From the NCBI RefSeq assembly GCF_018129685.1, contig NZ_JAFCLG010000001.1, positions 558,001 through 622,000 of the forward strand: a stretch of 64,000 nt of DNA, written 5' to 3'. This DNA comes from Bradyrhizobium manausense (GTDB lineage Bacteria; Pseudomonadota; Alphaproteobacteria; Rhizobiales; Xanthobacteraceae). The notes below the pieces were generated by a model. The model did no database searches. It was not told the DNA's origin and saw nothing but the letters and a program-made list of their open reading frames with translations. Of this stretch, positions 15,924-25,441 are shown piece by piece. The position numbers and the translations under genes are program-made. The number at the start of each line of letters is the position of its first letter. Position 1 is the stretch's first letter.

Positions 15924-18110
15924 TCACTGAATTCGAATGACAACTGTGTCCGCGGCGCCAGTCGCGTCAATCACGGTCAATCTTGCGAAGCCCGGGCCGG
16001 GCGGATCGATCAGGCGCTGACGCCGTCCGTCGATCTCACCGAGCGCCGTACCGTTGACCATGACGGTCATCGGCAACACCCCGCCGGCGACCTTCACCGG
16101 CATGGCGGCGGCTTCGGTGCCGCCTGAGCGATCGACGTCGATCCTGCTACCGTTAAGCGGGAACTGGATGTGAAGCGCCTGCTCGCTCCCGGTGCGGACC
16201 AGTTCCCCGACAGGGCGGAACCGCTTCAGCGGTAACGGCAATTTCGCGTTGCTCGCCACCAGGGTTCCCTTCGGCGGCTTCGGCAGCGGCGTCAAGGTCT
16301 TGCCGGACCGAGCGAAAGCATCGAACAGAATGGGCGCGGCCGCGACGCGGCCGATCAGGCCGGGAACCGGCGCGCCGTCGGGCCGGCCGACCCAGACGCC
16401 GATGGTCATGCGGCCGTCGAACCCGACCGACCAGGCATCGCGATAACCGTAGGAGGTGCCGGTCTTAAAGGCGATGCGGTTGTGCGCCGCGTTCTCCGGC
16501 GGGGGAGTCCCCAGAAGCACATTGCCGACCTGCCACGCCGCGACCGGGTCCAGCAGCCGCAGCGGTTCGCGATCGTCCTTGGCGGCCATGATCTCGCGCA
16601 GTGGCCTGGTGGTGCCGAGCCTGGCGAAGCCTGCATAGAGCTGCGCAAGGTCCTGAAGTGTCACACCGACCCCACCAAGGCCCATCGCGAGCCCCGGTGC
16701 CTCGTCCTTGGGCAGGACGAGATTGCCGCCGGCCTGCCGAAGTCGCGAGGCCAGCCGGCTCGCGCCGACGCGGTCGAGCAGCACGATCGCCGGCACGTTC
16801 AGTGACATCTGCAGCGCCTTCTTCACCGGCACCGTGCCCTGGAACGTCATGTCGAAGTTCTCAGGTGCGTAGGAGCCGAAGCGCACCGGGCGGTCGTCGA
16901 TCAGGCTGTCGGGGTGAACAAAGCCATCCTCGAAAGCGAGGCCATAGATGAATGGCTTGAGGGTCGAGCCCGGCGAACGGATGGCGCGGGTCATGTCGAC
17001 CTGCCCTGCCCGGCTGTCGTCGAAATAATCCGCAGAGCCGACGCGCGCGAGCACGTCGCCGCTCTCGTTGTCGACGACGATGATGCCGACCGAAATGTTC
17101 GGCCCCAGCGCAATGGCGCGGTCATGCGCCAAAGGCTCCAGCACCTTCTGCAGGTTCGAATCCAGCGTTAGCTTGATAACAGGCGCGTCCTTGACCGTTG
17201 CCAGCGCGCTGTCGGACGCATGCGGGGCCAGGATCGGCATCGGCTTGCGCAGTGTCGGCACCGGCACGGCCTTGGCCTGCTTCGCGTCATCGAGGCTAAC
17301 CACATGCTCTTCGACCATGCGGTCGAGCACGCGATTGCGGGCGATACGCGCCGCGTCCGGATAGCGGTCGAGCCGGCGCGTCTCCGGCGATTGCGGCAGC
17401 GCGACCAGCAATGCGGCCTCAGCCAGCGACAGCCGCTTCGGCTCCTTGCCGAGATAGGCGATCGAAGCCGCGCGGATGCCTTCCAGATTGCCGCCATAAG
17501 GTGCGAGCGCGAGGTAAAGGTTGAGGATCTCGTCCTTGCTCAGCGCCCGCTCGAGCTCGATTGCGCGCACGATCTGGTGCAGCTTTGCGTAGAGCGAACG
17601 CTGCCGCCGCGGCTCCATGAGCCGCGCGAGCTGCATCGAGATGGTCGAGCCTCCGGACACAATGCGACCGCGCGTCGAAAGCTGCAACGCGGCGCGTCCC
17701 AGCGCCAACGGATCGATGCCGTCATGGGCAAAGAAGCGCTGGTCCTCATAGGCGAAGAGCAGCTTCAGGTAAGTTGGATCGACGTTGGCTTTGGTTTCGA
17801 CCGGCAGGCGCCAGCGGCCGTCAGCCATCGCATAGGCGCGCAGCAGCTTGCCGTTGCGGTCGACGATTGTGGTCGAGACGCGGCGCGCTTCGTCGAGCGG
17901 TAGCGGTCCGAGAGAGTAGACCCAGCCGACGAAGCCGATGGTGGCGAGGATGAAGGCGAGCGCAAGGGCGGAGAGGATTCGATGGCCGTGCCTTACCGCG
18001 CGGCCGTCGTTCCGGTCTGGTCTGAAGGACCAGACCCGGAACCTCGAGATTCCGGGTTCGGCTCTTCGAGCCGCCCCGGAATGACGGGAGCTATTATCGC
18101 CGTCGCTCAT
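15924..18110 (-). CDS. pbpC: Penicillin-binding protein 1C (bifunctional transglycosylase/transpeptidase)
   Basis: 728 residues from ATG 18110. One N-terminal membrane helix (~residues 44-66) is followed by the GT51 glycosyltransferase with EDQRFFAHDGIDP (Glu122) and GGSTISMQLARL; the transpeptidase has SPGSTLKP (Ser382-Lys385), SLN (436-438) and KTGTSYGYRD; a C-terminal BiPBP_C beta domain ends the protein. A GTG at 18122 that overlaps the upstream stop (GTGA) is an alternative start. Oddity: residues ~9-36 of the cytoplasmic tail are encoded by a palindromic intergenic-type repeat (18004-18087), and no usable start exists between it and the membrane helix. It partners the upstream alpha-2-macroglobulin. 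Confidence 0.92.
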   Translation of the reverse strand: MSDGDNSSRHSGAARRAEPGISRFRVWSFRPDRNDGRAVRHGHRILSALALAFILATIGFVGWVYSLGPLPLDEARRVSTTIVDRNGKLLRAYAMADGRWRLPVETKANVDPTYLKLLFAYEDQRFFAHDGIDPLALGRAALQLSTRGRIVSGGSTISMQLARLMEPRRQRSLYAKLHQIVRAIELERALSKDEILNLYLALAPYGGNLEGIRAASIAYLGKEPKRLSLAEAALLVALPQSPETRRLDRYPDAARIARNRVLDRMVEEHVVSLDDAKQAKAVPVPTLRKPMPILAPHASDSALATVKDAPVIKLTLDSNLQKVLEPLAHDRAIALGPNISVGIIVVDNESGDVLARVGSADYFDDSRAGQVDMTRAIRSPGSTLKPFIYGLAFEDGFVHPDSLIDDRPVRFGSYAPENFDMTFQGTVPVKKALQMSLNVPAIVLLDRVGASRLASRLRQAGGNLVLPKDEAPGLAMGLGGVGVTLQDLAQLYAGFARLGTTRPLREIMAAKDDREPLRLLDPVAAWQVGNVLLGTPPPENAAHNRIAFKTGTSYGYRDAWSVGFDGRMTIGVWVGRPDGAPVPGLIGRVAAAPILFDAFARSGKTLTPLPKPPKGTLVASNAKLPLPLKRFRPVGELVRTGSEQALHIQFPLNGSRIDVDRSGGTEAAAMPVKVAGGVLPMTVMVNGTALGEIDGRRQRLIDPPGPGFARLTVIDATGAADTVVIRIQ
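18004..18087. repeat. Palindromic repeat element translated within pbpC
   Basis: An 84-base element bounded by 12-base inverted ends (18004-18015 against 18076-18087, one mismatch) holds three internal hairpins: arms 18014-18022/18028-18036 (9 bp), 18035-18041/18050-18056 (7 bp) and 18059-18064/18068-18073 (6 bp). The layout resembles the extragenic palindromes scattered through Bradyrhizobium genomes. Its length is 28 codons, so it keeps the pbpC frame. Confidence 0.85.
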
Positions 18111-18118
18111 CTCACCAC

Positions 18119-21100
18119 TCACTTCGCCGCCCGCACCTCGACAGTTCCCGTGCCGGTGCGGCCGTAGCGCGAGGGATTGTACATGTCCTCGACATAGGCC
18201 TGCGGCAGCACGTATTTGCCGGGCGAGACCACGCGCACGACATAGGCCACCGTGAAGACCGCCTTGGAATCCGAGGCGCGGTCAACGGCTGCCGTGAAGC
18301 GGTCGTCGCGGAACTCGGTATCCTCGGGCTCCTCGCCGTCCTCGATCCAGTCCAGCGTGCCGCTGTCGCCCGACGACACCAGCTTCGGATTGTCGATCTC
18401 CAGGCCTGCCGGCAGATAGTCGGACACCATGATGTGGCCGTACTCGGGCCTGGCTTCCGTAATCTTCAACACCACGGCGAAGCGATCATTCTGCTTGACC
18501 TTGCTGATATCGGCGGGCTTTCCGTCGAGGGTGAAATAGCTTCGCTCGATCTTGAAGCCGTTGGACGCCGCCGGCTCGGGCGTGACGGGCGAGCCCGACA
18601 CCGAGATCACCGCCTGCACCGGGGCATCGCCGGTGTTGGTGATCTTCAGCGGCTTGCCGCTCAACGCGTCCGCCTTGTAGCTGCGGTAAAGGGCGGTCTT
18701 GACCGGCTGGCCGTCGACCTCGATCGACAGGTTCTCCTTGGCAAGCGCCCGCGCCGCCAGCACCAGCCACGCATTCTCCTGTGTGGAGGTGTAGGGCGTA
18801 AGCCCGCGCGCGGTCTCGACCCGCGCCACGGCTTGCGTCAGCGTCGTCTTCGGCGCGTTGCCTTCGCTGGCGAGCGAGACAAGCGCCGCCGCATCGCGCA
18901 GCTGCGAGCCGTAATCGGTGCGGCCGAACTCCAGCACCGGCTTCGGCGCGAGGCTGTCGAGCGCTGCGCCGTAGACACGCTCGGCGCGGTTGCGGTCGCC
19001 GACCAGAGCGAGCGCCGCCGCAAGCTGAGACTTGGCAATCGGCGTCGCCAGATTGTTCAGCTTGGTGTCGGCGAGATAGCGAAGGTCGCCGATGGGAGCG
19101 GCGCCGTTGCGGGCGAGCACGTAGAGACCATAGGCGAGATCGCGGCCGCCATCCTTCTCCGGCTCGTTGCCGTTGACGACGGAGTTGCGGATACGATCGA
19201 GCGCGTTCTTGAACAGGACGTCAGGCACCACAAAGCCCTTTTCGCGGGCGCGGGTGAGGAAATCAGTGACATAGGCATCGAGCCAGGCATCGTCGCCGCC
19301 GGCCGACCACAGGCCGAACGAGCCGTTCGAGCCCTGGCGAGCCAGAAGCCGCTCGATGGCGTCGCGGATGCGCTGATCGACCTCGGTGTCCATGGCAAGA
19401 TGAGCCCCGGCCGCGAGGTCGTTGACATAGAGCAGCGGCATGGCCCGGCTCGTGATCTGCTCCGAGCAGCCGTAGGGATAGCGATCCAGCGCTTTGAGGA
19501 TCGTCGCCGCGTCGAGCGCGGTGGACAGGCTTGCCGAAACCGAGACGCTGCCGGTGCCCGGCACGAGGTCGGAGAACATGTCCGAGGTCAGCGTCAGGCT
19601 TTCGCCCTTCGCCAGGGTGCGGATGGAGCGCCGCGCCAGGACTTGCGTTGCCGCCTTGACGTCGAGTGCGTAGTGGCGCACCAGCGTCAGCCCGTTCGGC
19701 CCCTTGATGTCGACGTCGAACGTCGCCGGCCCGGCCGCGGTCGCATCGACCGCCAGTGCGAACGAGTTGCGCTGCTTGGCGGCGAGCTTGACCGTTGTGG
19801 CGGGATTGCCTGACATCTTCACCGGCCCGCCGGTCTTGACGTTGATGACGTAGTCGCCGGCCTGGCCCTCGACGTTGTCGATCTCGAGATTGACTGTGCC
19901 GTGGTCGCCGTTGAGCAGGAAGCGCGGCAGCGTCGTGGTCAGGACGACAGGGTCGCGGATCACGACGTCGGTGTTGGCGCGGCCGAGCTTGGTCGCGGTC
20001 CACGCCACCGCCATGACGCGCGCGGTGCCGGCGAACTCCGGAATGTCGAAGCTCACTTCGGCCGTGCCGTCAGCGCCGACGGTGACGATTCCCGAATAGA
20101 GCGCCAGCGGCTTCTGCGCGGGCGGCGAGCCCTGCAGCTCGGCAGCGCCTGCGTCACCGCCGGACTTGATCTGGCCGCGCGTGCCCGACATGCCGTCGAT
20201 CAGCTGCCCATAGAGATCGCGGATCTCCGCGCTCAGCTGGCGCTGGCCGAGATAGTAATCGTCCGGCGCTGGCGGCTTGTAGTTGGTGAGATTGAGAATG
20301 CCGACGTCAACCGCAGCGATGACGACCTTGGCGTCCTCGCCGGGGTTGAGCCCGTCGAGCTTGACCGGGATCTTCAGCATCGCATTCGGCCGGATCAGAT
20401 CCGGCGGCGACAGCTTCACCTGCAGGGTGCGGGCCTGCTTGTCGATCCCGAACCACTTCAAGCCGATCGCGCGGCCCGGCATGCGCTGCGCCGCCGCATC
20501 GAGCGGACGACGGAGCGTCGCCACCACATAGGCACCGGTGCCCCAATCCTTGCCGACCGGGATCTTGACCTGCGCGGTACCTTCCTTGACGTCGACGGTC
20601 TGCGTCGTCAGCAGACGGTCGCCGACCACGTTGACTGTCAGCTTGCCGGCGCTGCGGACGTTGATCGACACCGTCATGGTATCGCCCGAGGCATATTGCG
20701 GCTTGTCGATCGAGGTTTCCAGGAGGTCCGGCGTGTCGGCGCTCCCGTCCGAGTACCAGCCGACATCGAACTGCACCGAGGTCACCGGGCCGTCGGCATC
20801 GTTCGACTTCACGTCCAGCCGATAACGGCCGGGCTTGGGCGCGAGCGAAATCCGCGACGGCTTGTCGGCGGCGATCGTGACATCACCATCGGTGACGCGC
20901 GAGGTCGACTTGACCGGCTCGTATTCCCAGTAATTGTTCTGGCGATACCACTGGTAGCGCGACTCCATCTTCAGGAGCTCGTAGCGCAGTCCGTCCCGTG
21001 GAAGCGTCTGTCCCTCGGGCGAGACGAACACGACGTCGAACTCGGCCTTGTCGCCCTCTGCAACGTTCTTGTCGCCGAACAGCGGCTTGACGCCGATCAG

Positions 21101-23323
21101 GGCGGTCGCTGGCGCGACCGGCAGCACCAGCTTGCGCTCGACGGCACGGCCGCCGGTCTCGACCATGCGGACGAAAATCTGCGCCTCCTGCGGACGCGTC
21201 GAAGCCGGCTGTTTGTCCAGCGTGACCGGGAAGGTCGCAACACCGTTGGCGTCGGCCTCCGGCAAGTTCTCCAGCGGCGTGCGCTCGTTCGAGGTGGTCT
21301 GCTCGTCATCGACGCCGAACTGGTAGCCGGCAAAGCCTGGCCGCCCGCCAGCCGGCGCGATCAGCACGTCACCTTCCAGGCTGAGCCCCGAGGCCGGCGC
21401 GCCGTAGAGGAAATGGCCGGCAGCCTTAAGTTCCACAGGAGCGTTAGCTTTGATCAGCTTGTCCTTGGTAGACAAGTCGAATTCGATCCGATCGGGGACG
21501 TAATCTTCCACCATGAAGGTGGTCTCGCCGACCGACGAGCCCTTCGGATCGGTGAAGGCGCGCACCCTCCAGGTCCCGGTCGGCACGGCCGAGTTGAGCG
21601 GCACCGACAGCGTGCGGCCGCCGGCGCCCTGGTCGGCGAGCACAGCGCGGCGGAATTCAACGCCGTCGGGGCGCTCGATCACCAGCGTCATCGGTCCGCC
21701 GGTGACGGCATTGCCCTGACCATCGCGCAGCAGCGCGGTGAGATAGACGGTCTCGTTGGAGCGGTAGACGCCGCGCTCGGCGTAGACGAAGGCGTCGGCG
21801 CCCGCAGGCACGGCGCGACCCGCGACGCCGCGGTCGGACAGGTCGAAGGCCGAGGTCTTGAGGCTGAGGAAGGCATAATCGGCCTTCTCGCCCGTGACCG
21901 TCAGCATCGCCGGCGACAGGCCGCCCTCGCCGCGCGCAAGCCCCGCCTCGAACAGCACGTGGCCGGAATCGTCGGTCTTGCGCGTCGCCAGAATCTCGTT
22001 GTTGCGGGCAACCAGCCGCACCTCGGCTTTGCCGACCGGATCGGTCGAGGCCAGCGAATTGACGAAGACATGGATGCCGTCATTGCCGGAATAGGCCGAT
22101 ACGCCGAGGTCGGAGACGATGAACCATTGGGTGGCGAGCTGATAATCATCGTCGCTGCCCGGGCCCTTGGCGGCCGCCGTCATCACATAGACGCCGGGCT
22201 GGAGCTCGCCGAGCGCCTGGTCGACGGGGAATGCCGTGATGACGTCCTGGTTCAGGGTCATCGCGGTCGCGAGTTCGCCGGACCAGACTTTCACGCCCCG
22301 CTCGTCGCCGAGATCGGTGAGCTGATATTTCGACAGCGTCTTCTGGAAGTCGCTGTCGACCACCGTGTTGATCAGATTGCGGTCGCCGATCCTGTAAACG
22401 TTGATGTTCACCGCGGGCGTGTTGACGCTGACCACGGGAATGCCGCGCTGGCCGGTCCGCGGCAGCACATAGGCGCGGCTGGTGAAGCGCACGAAGGGCT
22501 TGCGGTCGCGCACATAGACGTTGAACTCGGCCGATTTCGGCAGGCCCTCCTTCACGGTCGACGGCAGGCCGGCGCGCAGGTTGATGTTGTAGCGCTCGCC
22601 ATGCTTCAGCCCGTCGACGCAGAGCTGCTTGCCCTCGGCCGAAAGTGCCGGCTTGTCCTGACCCGCCAGCGCCAGGAACGGTGCGAAATCGGTGCGCTTG
22701 GCGAGCTCTTCGGAGAACTGGAAGCAGGCGCGCGGGCTCGCCGAATCCGAGTCCACGGTGTAGTCGAGCAGCCGGAAGCCGTGCTCGTCGCGCAGCTTCT
22801 CGTAGGTGCCGCGGACATCGGCGACCTCGCGCATGTCGAGCGACAGCCGCAGCGCATCCAGCGCCGGCCGCCACAGCTTGCGTTCGGCAAGCGATTTGCC
22901 GAGCACGGCGAGCGCGTCCGCCTCCTCGCCCTGATTGCCGGCGCGCTGGTAGGCGATGTAGGCGGCGGTCGAGGCGCGCTCCAGCAGGAAGGTCTGCTCG
23001 CTCGAGCTCTTCGGCGTGATCTGGAAGATGACTTTGGCAAGCCGCAGCCAATTGCCGGCGTCCTCGGGCGCGGTCGCGGCGATCTGGCCGAGGATCGAGA
23101 GCCCGGTGCGGACATCATTGCGCTTGAAGGCGGCATCGGCGTCGGCGCGCAGGCTCGCGCCGGGCTTGGCGACCGGTCCCGCCTCGCTCTTGATCTGTGC
23201 CTCGAGCTTGATGGCGGAATCGGCGAGATCGTCACGCCTGAACGCCTTGTCGGCCGCCTGCGCGGCGCATAGGCCAAATGCCAGCGTGGCGCAGAGAGCG
23301 ACGGCGCGAACCAGACCAATCAT
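18119..23323 (-). CDS. Bacterial alpha-2-macroglobulin family protein (YfhM/MagD type)
   Basis: 1734-residue secreted or periplasmic protease-trap protein. ATG 23323 follows a GGGAG ribosome site and begins MIGLVRAVALCATLAFGL, a signal peptide ending AAQAA; unlike E. coli YfhM no lipobox cysteine is evident there. Macroglobulin (MG) repeats occupy the middle: VYAERGVYRSNETVYLTALLRD is the typical A2M N-terminal MG motif. The thioester motif is present as YPYGCSEQITSRAM (Cys1286, Glu1288, Gln1289). The usual partner, PBP1C, follows with overlapping stop and start codons. Together they are thought to block attacking proteases when the cell wall is breached. The open frame upstream of 23323 has no homology. 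Confidence 0.93.
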   Translation of the reverse strand: MIGLVRAVALCATLAFGLCAAQAADKAFRRDDLADSAIKLEAQIKSEAGPVAKPGASLRADADAAFKRNDVRTGLSILGQIAATAPEDAGNWLRLAKVIFQITPKSSSEQTFLLERASTAAYIAYQRAGNQGEEADALAVLGKSLAERKLWRPALDALRLSLDMREVADVRGTYEKLRDEHGFRLLDYTVDSDSASPRACFQFSEELAKRTDFAPFLALAGQDKPALSAEGKQLCVDGLKHGERYNINLRAGLPSTVKEGLPKSAEFNVYVRDRKPFVRFTSRAYVLPRTGQRGIPVVSVNTPAVNINVYRIGDRNLINTVVDSDFQKTLSKYQLTDLGDERGVKVWSGELATAMTLNQDVITAFPVDQALGELQPGVYVMTAAAKGPGSDDDYQLATQWFIVSDLGVSAYSGNDGIHVFVNSLASTDPVGKAEVRLVARNNEILATRKTDDSGHVLFEAGLARGEGGLSPAMLTVTGEKADYAFLSLKTSAFDLSDRGVAGRAVPAGADAFVYAERGVYRSNETVYLTALLRDGQGNAVTGGPMTLVIERPDGVEFRRAVLADQGAGGRTLSVPLNSAVPTGTWRVRAFTDPKGSSVGETTFMVEDYVPDRIEFDLSTKDKLIKANAPVELKAAGHFLYGAPASGLSLEGDVLIAPAGGRPGFAGYQFGVDDEQTTSNERTPLENLPEADANGVATFPVTLDKQPASTRPQEAQIFVRMVETGGRAVERKLVLPVAPATALIGVKPLFGDKNVAEGDKAEFDVVFVSPEGQTLPRDGLRYELLKMESRYQWYRQNNYWEYEPVKSTSRVTDGDVTIAADKPSRISLAPKPGRYRLDVKSNDADGPVTSVQFDVGWYSDGSADTPDLLETSIDKPQYASGDTMTVSINVRSAGKLTVNVVGDRLLTTQTVDVKEGTAQVKIPVGKDWGTGAYVVATLRRPLDAAAQRMPGRAIGLKWFGIDKQARTLQVKLSPPDLIRPNAMLKIPVKLDGLNPGEDAKVVIAAVDVGILNLTNYKPPAPDDYYLGQRQLSAEIRDLYGQLIDGMSGTRGQIKSGGDAGAAELQGSPPAQKPLALYSGIVTVGADGTAEVSFDIPEFAGTARVMAVAWTATKLGRANTDVVIRDPVVLTTTLPRFLLNGDHGTVNLEIDNVEGQAGDYVINVKTGGPVKMSGNPATTVKLAAKQRNSFALAVDATAAGPATFDVDIKGPNGLTLVRHYALDVKAATQVLARRSIRTLAKGESLTLTSDMFSDLVPGTGSVSVSASLSTALDAATILKALDRYPYGCSEQITSRAMPLLYVNDLAAGAHLAMDTEVDQRIRDAIERLLARQGSNGSFGLWSAGGDDAWLDAYVTDFLTRAREKGFVVPDVLFKNALDRIRNSVVNGNEPEKDGGRDLAYGLYVLARNGAAPIGDLRYLADTKLNNLATPIAKSQLAAALALVGDRNRAERVYGAALDSLAPKPVLEFGRTDYGSQLRDAAALVSLASEGNAPKTTLTQAVARVETARGLTPYTSTQENAWLVLAARALAKENLSIEVDGQPVKTALYRSYKADALSGKPLKITNTGDAPVQAVISVSGSPVTPEPAASNGFKIERSYFTLDGKPADISKVKQNDRFAVVLKITEARPEYGHIMVSDYLPAGLEIDNPKLVSSGDSGTLDWIEDGEEPEDTEFRDDRFTAAVDRASDSKAVFTVAYVVRVVSPGKYVLPQAYVEDMYNPSRYGRTGTGTVEVRAAK

Positions 23324-23727
23324 GAAAGGACTCCCGGAAATCGCGGACGAGCGCCGCGGCGGCGATAATGTGTGCGGAAAGGTGACGGACTCATGGCGGT
23401 GGAACCAAAAGTGCAAAACGTCGCAATCGCCATGGCAAGCCACGCCCAGAGGAGACCGATCGAGATATCGCCGCGCACGCCGTCCTGTGGCGCAGCCCAT
23501 ACCTGATACGTCGACCGGCGACCGTGTCCCGGAAGCTGGCCAGCGTTGCCGGCGACGTTGTCCGTCGTCCAGTCCGCTGCCGCTCAACCCGGCACCCTGA
23601 CACTCCGCCGTTCCGGTTTGTCGCCGCACTGAGGAAAACGGTTCGGTTCAGGCTTGGCGAAAGACCAGATTTTTCATATTGCCATGATATATGACAAGCC
23701 GTCCCCCCACACCGGGGCGGCCAAGAC
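23324..23727. other. 404-base intergenic region between the macroglobulin gene and tRNA-Arg
   Basis: No convincing gene. It must hold the divergent promoter of the macroglobulin-pbpC operon and that of tRNA-Arg. For the latter, TTGGCG (23654-23659), 17 bases, then TATTGC (23677-23682) lies ~45 bases before the tRNA, in a locally AT-rich stretch. Confidence 0.4.
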
Positions 23728-23804
23728 GGTCCCGTAGCTCAACTGGATAGAGCATCAGATTTCTACTCTGAGGGTTGCAGGTTCGATTCCTGCCGGGATC
23801 GCCA
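23728..23804 (+). tRNA. tRNA-Arg (anticodon TCT)
   Basis: 77 bases with all four arms. Acceptor GGTCCCG pairs with CGGGATC (one G-U), discriminator G, and CCA is encoded. The D arm is GCTC/GAGC, the anticodon arm TCAGA-TTTCTAC-TCTGA gives anticodon TCT, and the T arm is GCAGG-TTCGATT-CCTGC. No integrase or duplicated 3' end was found nearby. Confidence 0.97.
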
Positions 23805-23977
23805 ATCCTCGATCTTGTCGGCTCGCGTCGGCGTTCATGATGAACGCGTCACGCGTCCTCCCATCGCAAATCTGTCGTCTTTCACGAACGCGTGGGTCGC
23901 CTTGCCGCAGCCTTTGACCGCGGCGGGCGCTCCCCATGTATCCGCGGCGCGCGAATTGCGCTCAAAAGAGACATCCG

Positions 23978-24214
23978 ATGCCACCTGCCGAACTGACGAG
24001 AATGGGGATCGCCTTTGCGGTGGCGATCGCTTCGATGTCCTATCTTGCAATTGACGCGGGCGTCGTGAACCTCAGTTCCGGCGCGATCGCAAAGCGCATC
24101 GAAGTGGCACAAGGGTCCATGGCGGACGCTGCCATGAGCCAGCATCAACTCGCCTCCACGGTTCAGGTATGGGCGCGCCGAGGCCATCAGAAGCAATCTT
24201 TGGCGATCGAGTGA
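23978..24214 (+). CDS. Hypothetical small protein with one hydrophobic helix
   Basis: 78 residues from ATG 23978, which follows AAAGAG at reasonable spacing. The N-terminal part MPPAELTRMGIAFAVAIASM reads as a signal/anchor helix, followed by a polar stretch (AKRIEVAQGSMADAAMSQHQL). No family recognised. The codon pattern is only moderately gene-like, so this may not be expressed. Confidence 0.35.
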   Translation: MPPAELTRMGIAFAVAIASMSYLAIDAGVVNLSSGAIAKRIEVAQGSMADAAMSQHQLASTVQVWARRGHQKQSLAIE

Positions 24215-24395
24215 TCATGGCGCGGGCATCCGCCACAAGGGCACCCGACTCTGGGCTGGCTGCGTCTGGTTACTATAAGGAAGATGCACCACACCGTCGC
24301 GTGTGTGCAGATTCAACGCCTCAACGTCTTTGGCTTATCTCACTGTTCGACAAGTGTGGCTGCGCCCGAGAGCTGCAGCTGGCGGCTGACTGCGA

Positions 24396-24548
24396 TCAGT
24401 CTTTGCGCTCGTCGTCGCGACGATCGCGCGCGAGCTGATACCAGGCCAGGGCCAGCTCGATGAGGCGTTGCCGGTCGGGGCCTTCGGTCGCCGCGGCGCG
24501 CTTCATTGCCGCTTCGGCCTCGTGCTGGGGATCGTACTTCGTACACAT
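24396..24548 (-). CDS. Small conserved-looking hypothetical protein
   Basis: 50 residues starting MCTKYDPQHEAEAAMKRAAA and ending in a charged tail RDRRDDERKD. It is almost entirely alpha-helical (a TPR-like helix pair: EAEAAMKRAAA, DRQRLIELALAWYQLARD) and cytosolic. The frame continues 26 codons upstream of ATG 24548, but the composition changes there. Function unknown. Confidence 0.5.
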   Translation of the reverse strand: MCTKYDPQHEAEAAMKRAAATEGPDRQRLIELALAWYQLARDRRDDERKD

Positions 24549-24949
24549 GCGGCCAAGTCTAACCGGCCGATCTCGACAAGGGCGTGGCAATTTCGTCCGT
24601 ATGATTGCGGAGGACGAAAGTCGCAATGCCCGCGCATTTCAGCACGATGTTACCGCGGAGAATTTTGGCATGAGCGAAAGCTGCGCGAGCTCGCATCTTC
24701 GCGGCGATCTTGCGTCAGACGCGCAGCGATCGGCGTGACAAGCCTGTCCCGCTCGCCTTCGTCTTTTCCGCAATTCGAGGCCCTGATCTTGGCCGCCTGG
24801 CCGCCCACTGCCCTGGGCACCGCGCGCGAAACGGTGAAGCCGCCTCTCCGCCGGTCCGATCTGTGAATTGGGTCACAGCCGAATTCCAGCGTATTCGCTA
24901 CAACCTCAGGCGCGACGCAAGATCGCAACACGCATGGGCTGTTCTCGTC
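24549..24949. other. 401-base region without a recognised gene
   Basis: Several overlapping open frames exist on both strands, but none shows a ribosome site, membrane pattern or recognisable motif. No hairpin or tandem repeat stood out. Confidence 0.4.
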
Positions 24950-25111
24950 ATGACACACAAGGCCGAAGGCGCAGCACAGTCGGACGTATCACCCCGCAAG
25001 GCGGATGTGGTTGGCCTCGCCCTTCTCTCCACCATCATCCTGGCCATGACGGCCTGGATCGGCGGCCTGGTCTGGGCCTTGATGGCCTTCCTGAACTGGC
25101 TTGTGTCCTAG
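24950..25111 (+). CDS. Small single-pass membrane protein
   Basis: 53 residues from ATG 24950: a polar N-terminus (MTHKAEGAAQSDVSPRKAD) followed by a continuous hydrophobic segment VVGLALLSTIILAMTAWIGG and a tryptophan-rich end. It looks like a short tail-anchored or hairpin membrane protein. The frame is open further upstream, but only this part is compositionally protein-like. Function unknown. Confidence 0.5.
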   Translation: MTHKAEGAAQSDVSPRKADVVGLALLSTIILAMTAWIGGLVWALMAFLNWLVS

Positions 25112-25132
25112 CGTGCTGCCCGGTCGCCGCCG

Positions 25133-25225
25133 CTAAAACAGGTAGTGCACCAGTTGCACTGCCTTGACCCCTCCGCAAACGATCATAGCCCACAGCGCCA
25201 AGCTGATCTGGATCGCATCCAGCAT
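25133..25225 (-). CDS. Very small membrane peptide
   Basis: 30 residues, MLDAIQISLALWAMIVCGGV followed by KAVQLVHYLF, amphipathic then hydrophobic. ATG 25225 has AGGGGA ten bases upstream, the main argument for translation. It is convergent with the 53-residue membrane protein, 21 bases away. Function unknown. Confidence 0.4.
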   Translation of the reverse strand: MLDAIQISLALWAMIVCGGVKAVQLVHYLF

Positions 25226-25441
25226 GTGTTTCTGTCCCCTGCGACTCACCTGTTCGTTTTTTCTTTGAACAATGCGTGGTGCGACAAAGAGCGCCAGAGA
25301 AATCTTGAGGCAGTTGTTGTGCGTCGCCGCAAGAACGTCGCTGCATCGGGCGCCGCTGATCACGACACATCCCAAGGCGCAAATGCAAATGAGGCGGGCA
25401 CCGGGCCCCGCCTCATTGATATTGGGTTGCGCGTCGGTGGT

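Noticed and set aside
19901..23272. A 1123-codon open frame on the plus strand opposite the macroglobulin gene
   Set aside because: It is a high-GC shadow of the antisense gene: Arg/Gly/Ala/His-rich, no motif, no ribosome site. The opposite strand has a full A2M protein with thioester motif.
23755..23937. A small minus-strand frame with the ending AIPAGIEPATLRVEI
   Set aside because: Its C-terminal part is the complement of tRNA-Arg, a well-known source of spurious annotated proteins.
23728..25111. Integrated element at the tRNA-Arg 3' end
   Set aside because: No integrase, no repeated tRNA 3' end and no mobile-element genes were found downstream.
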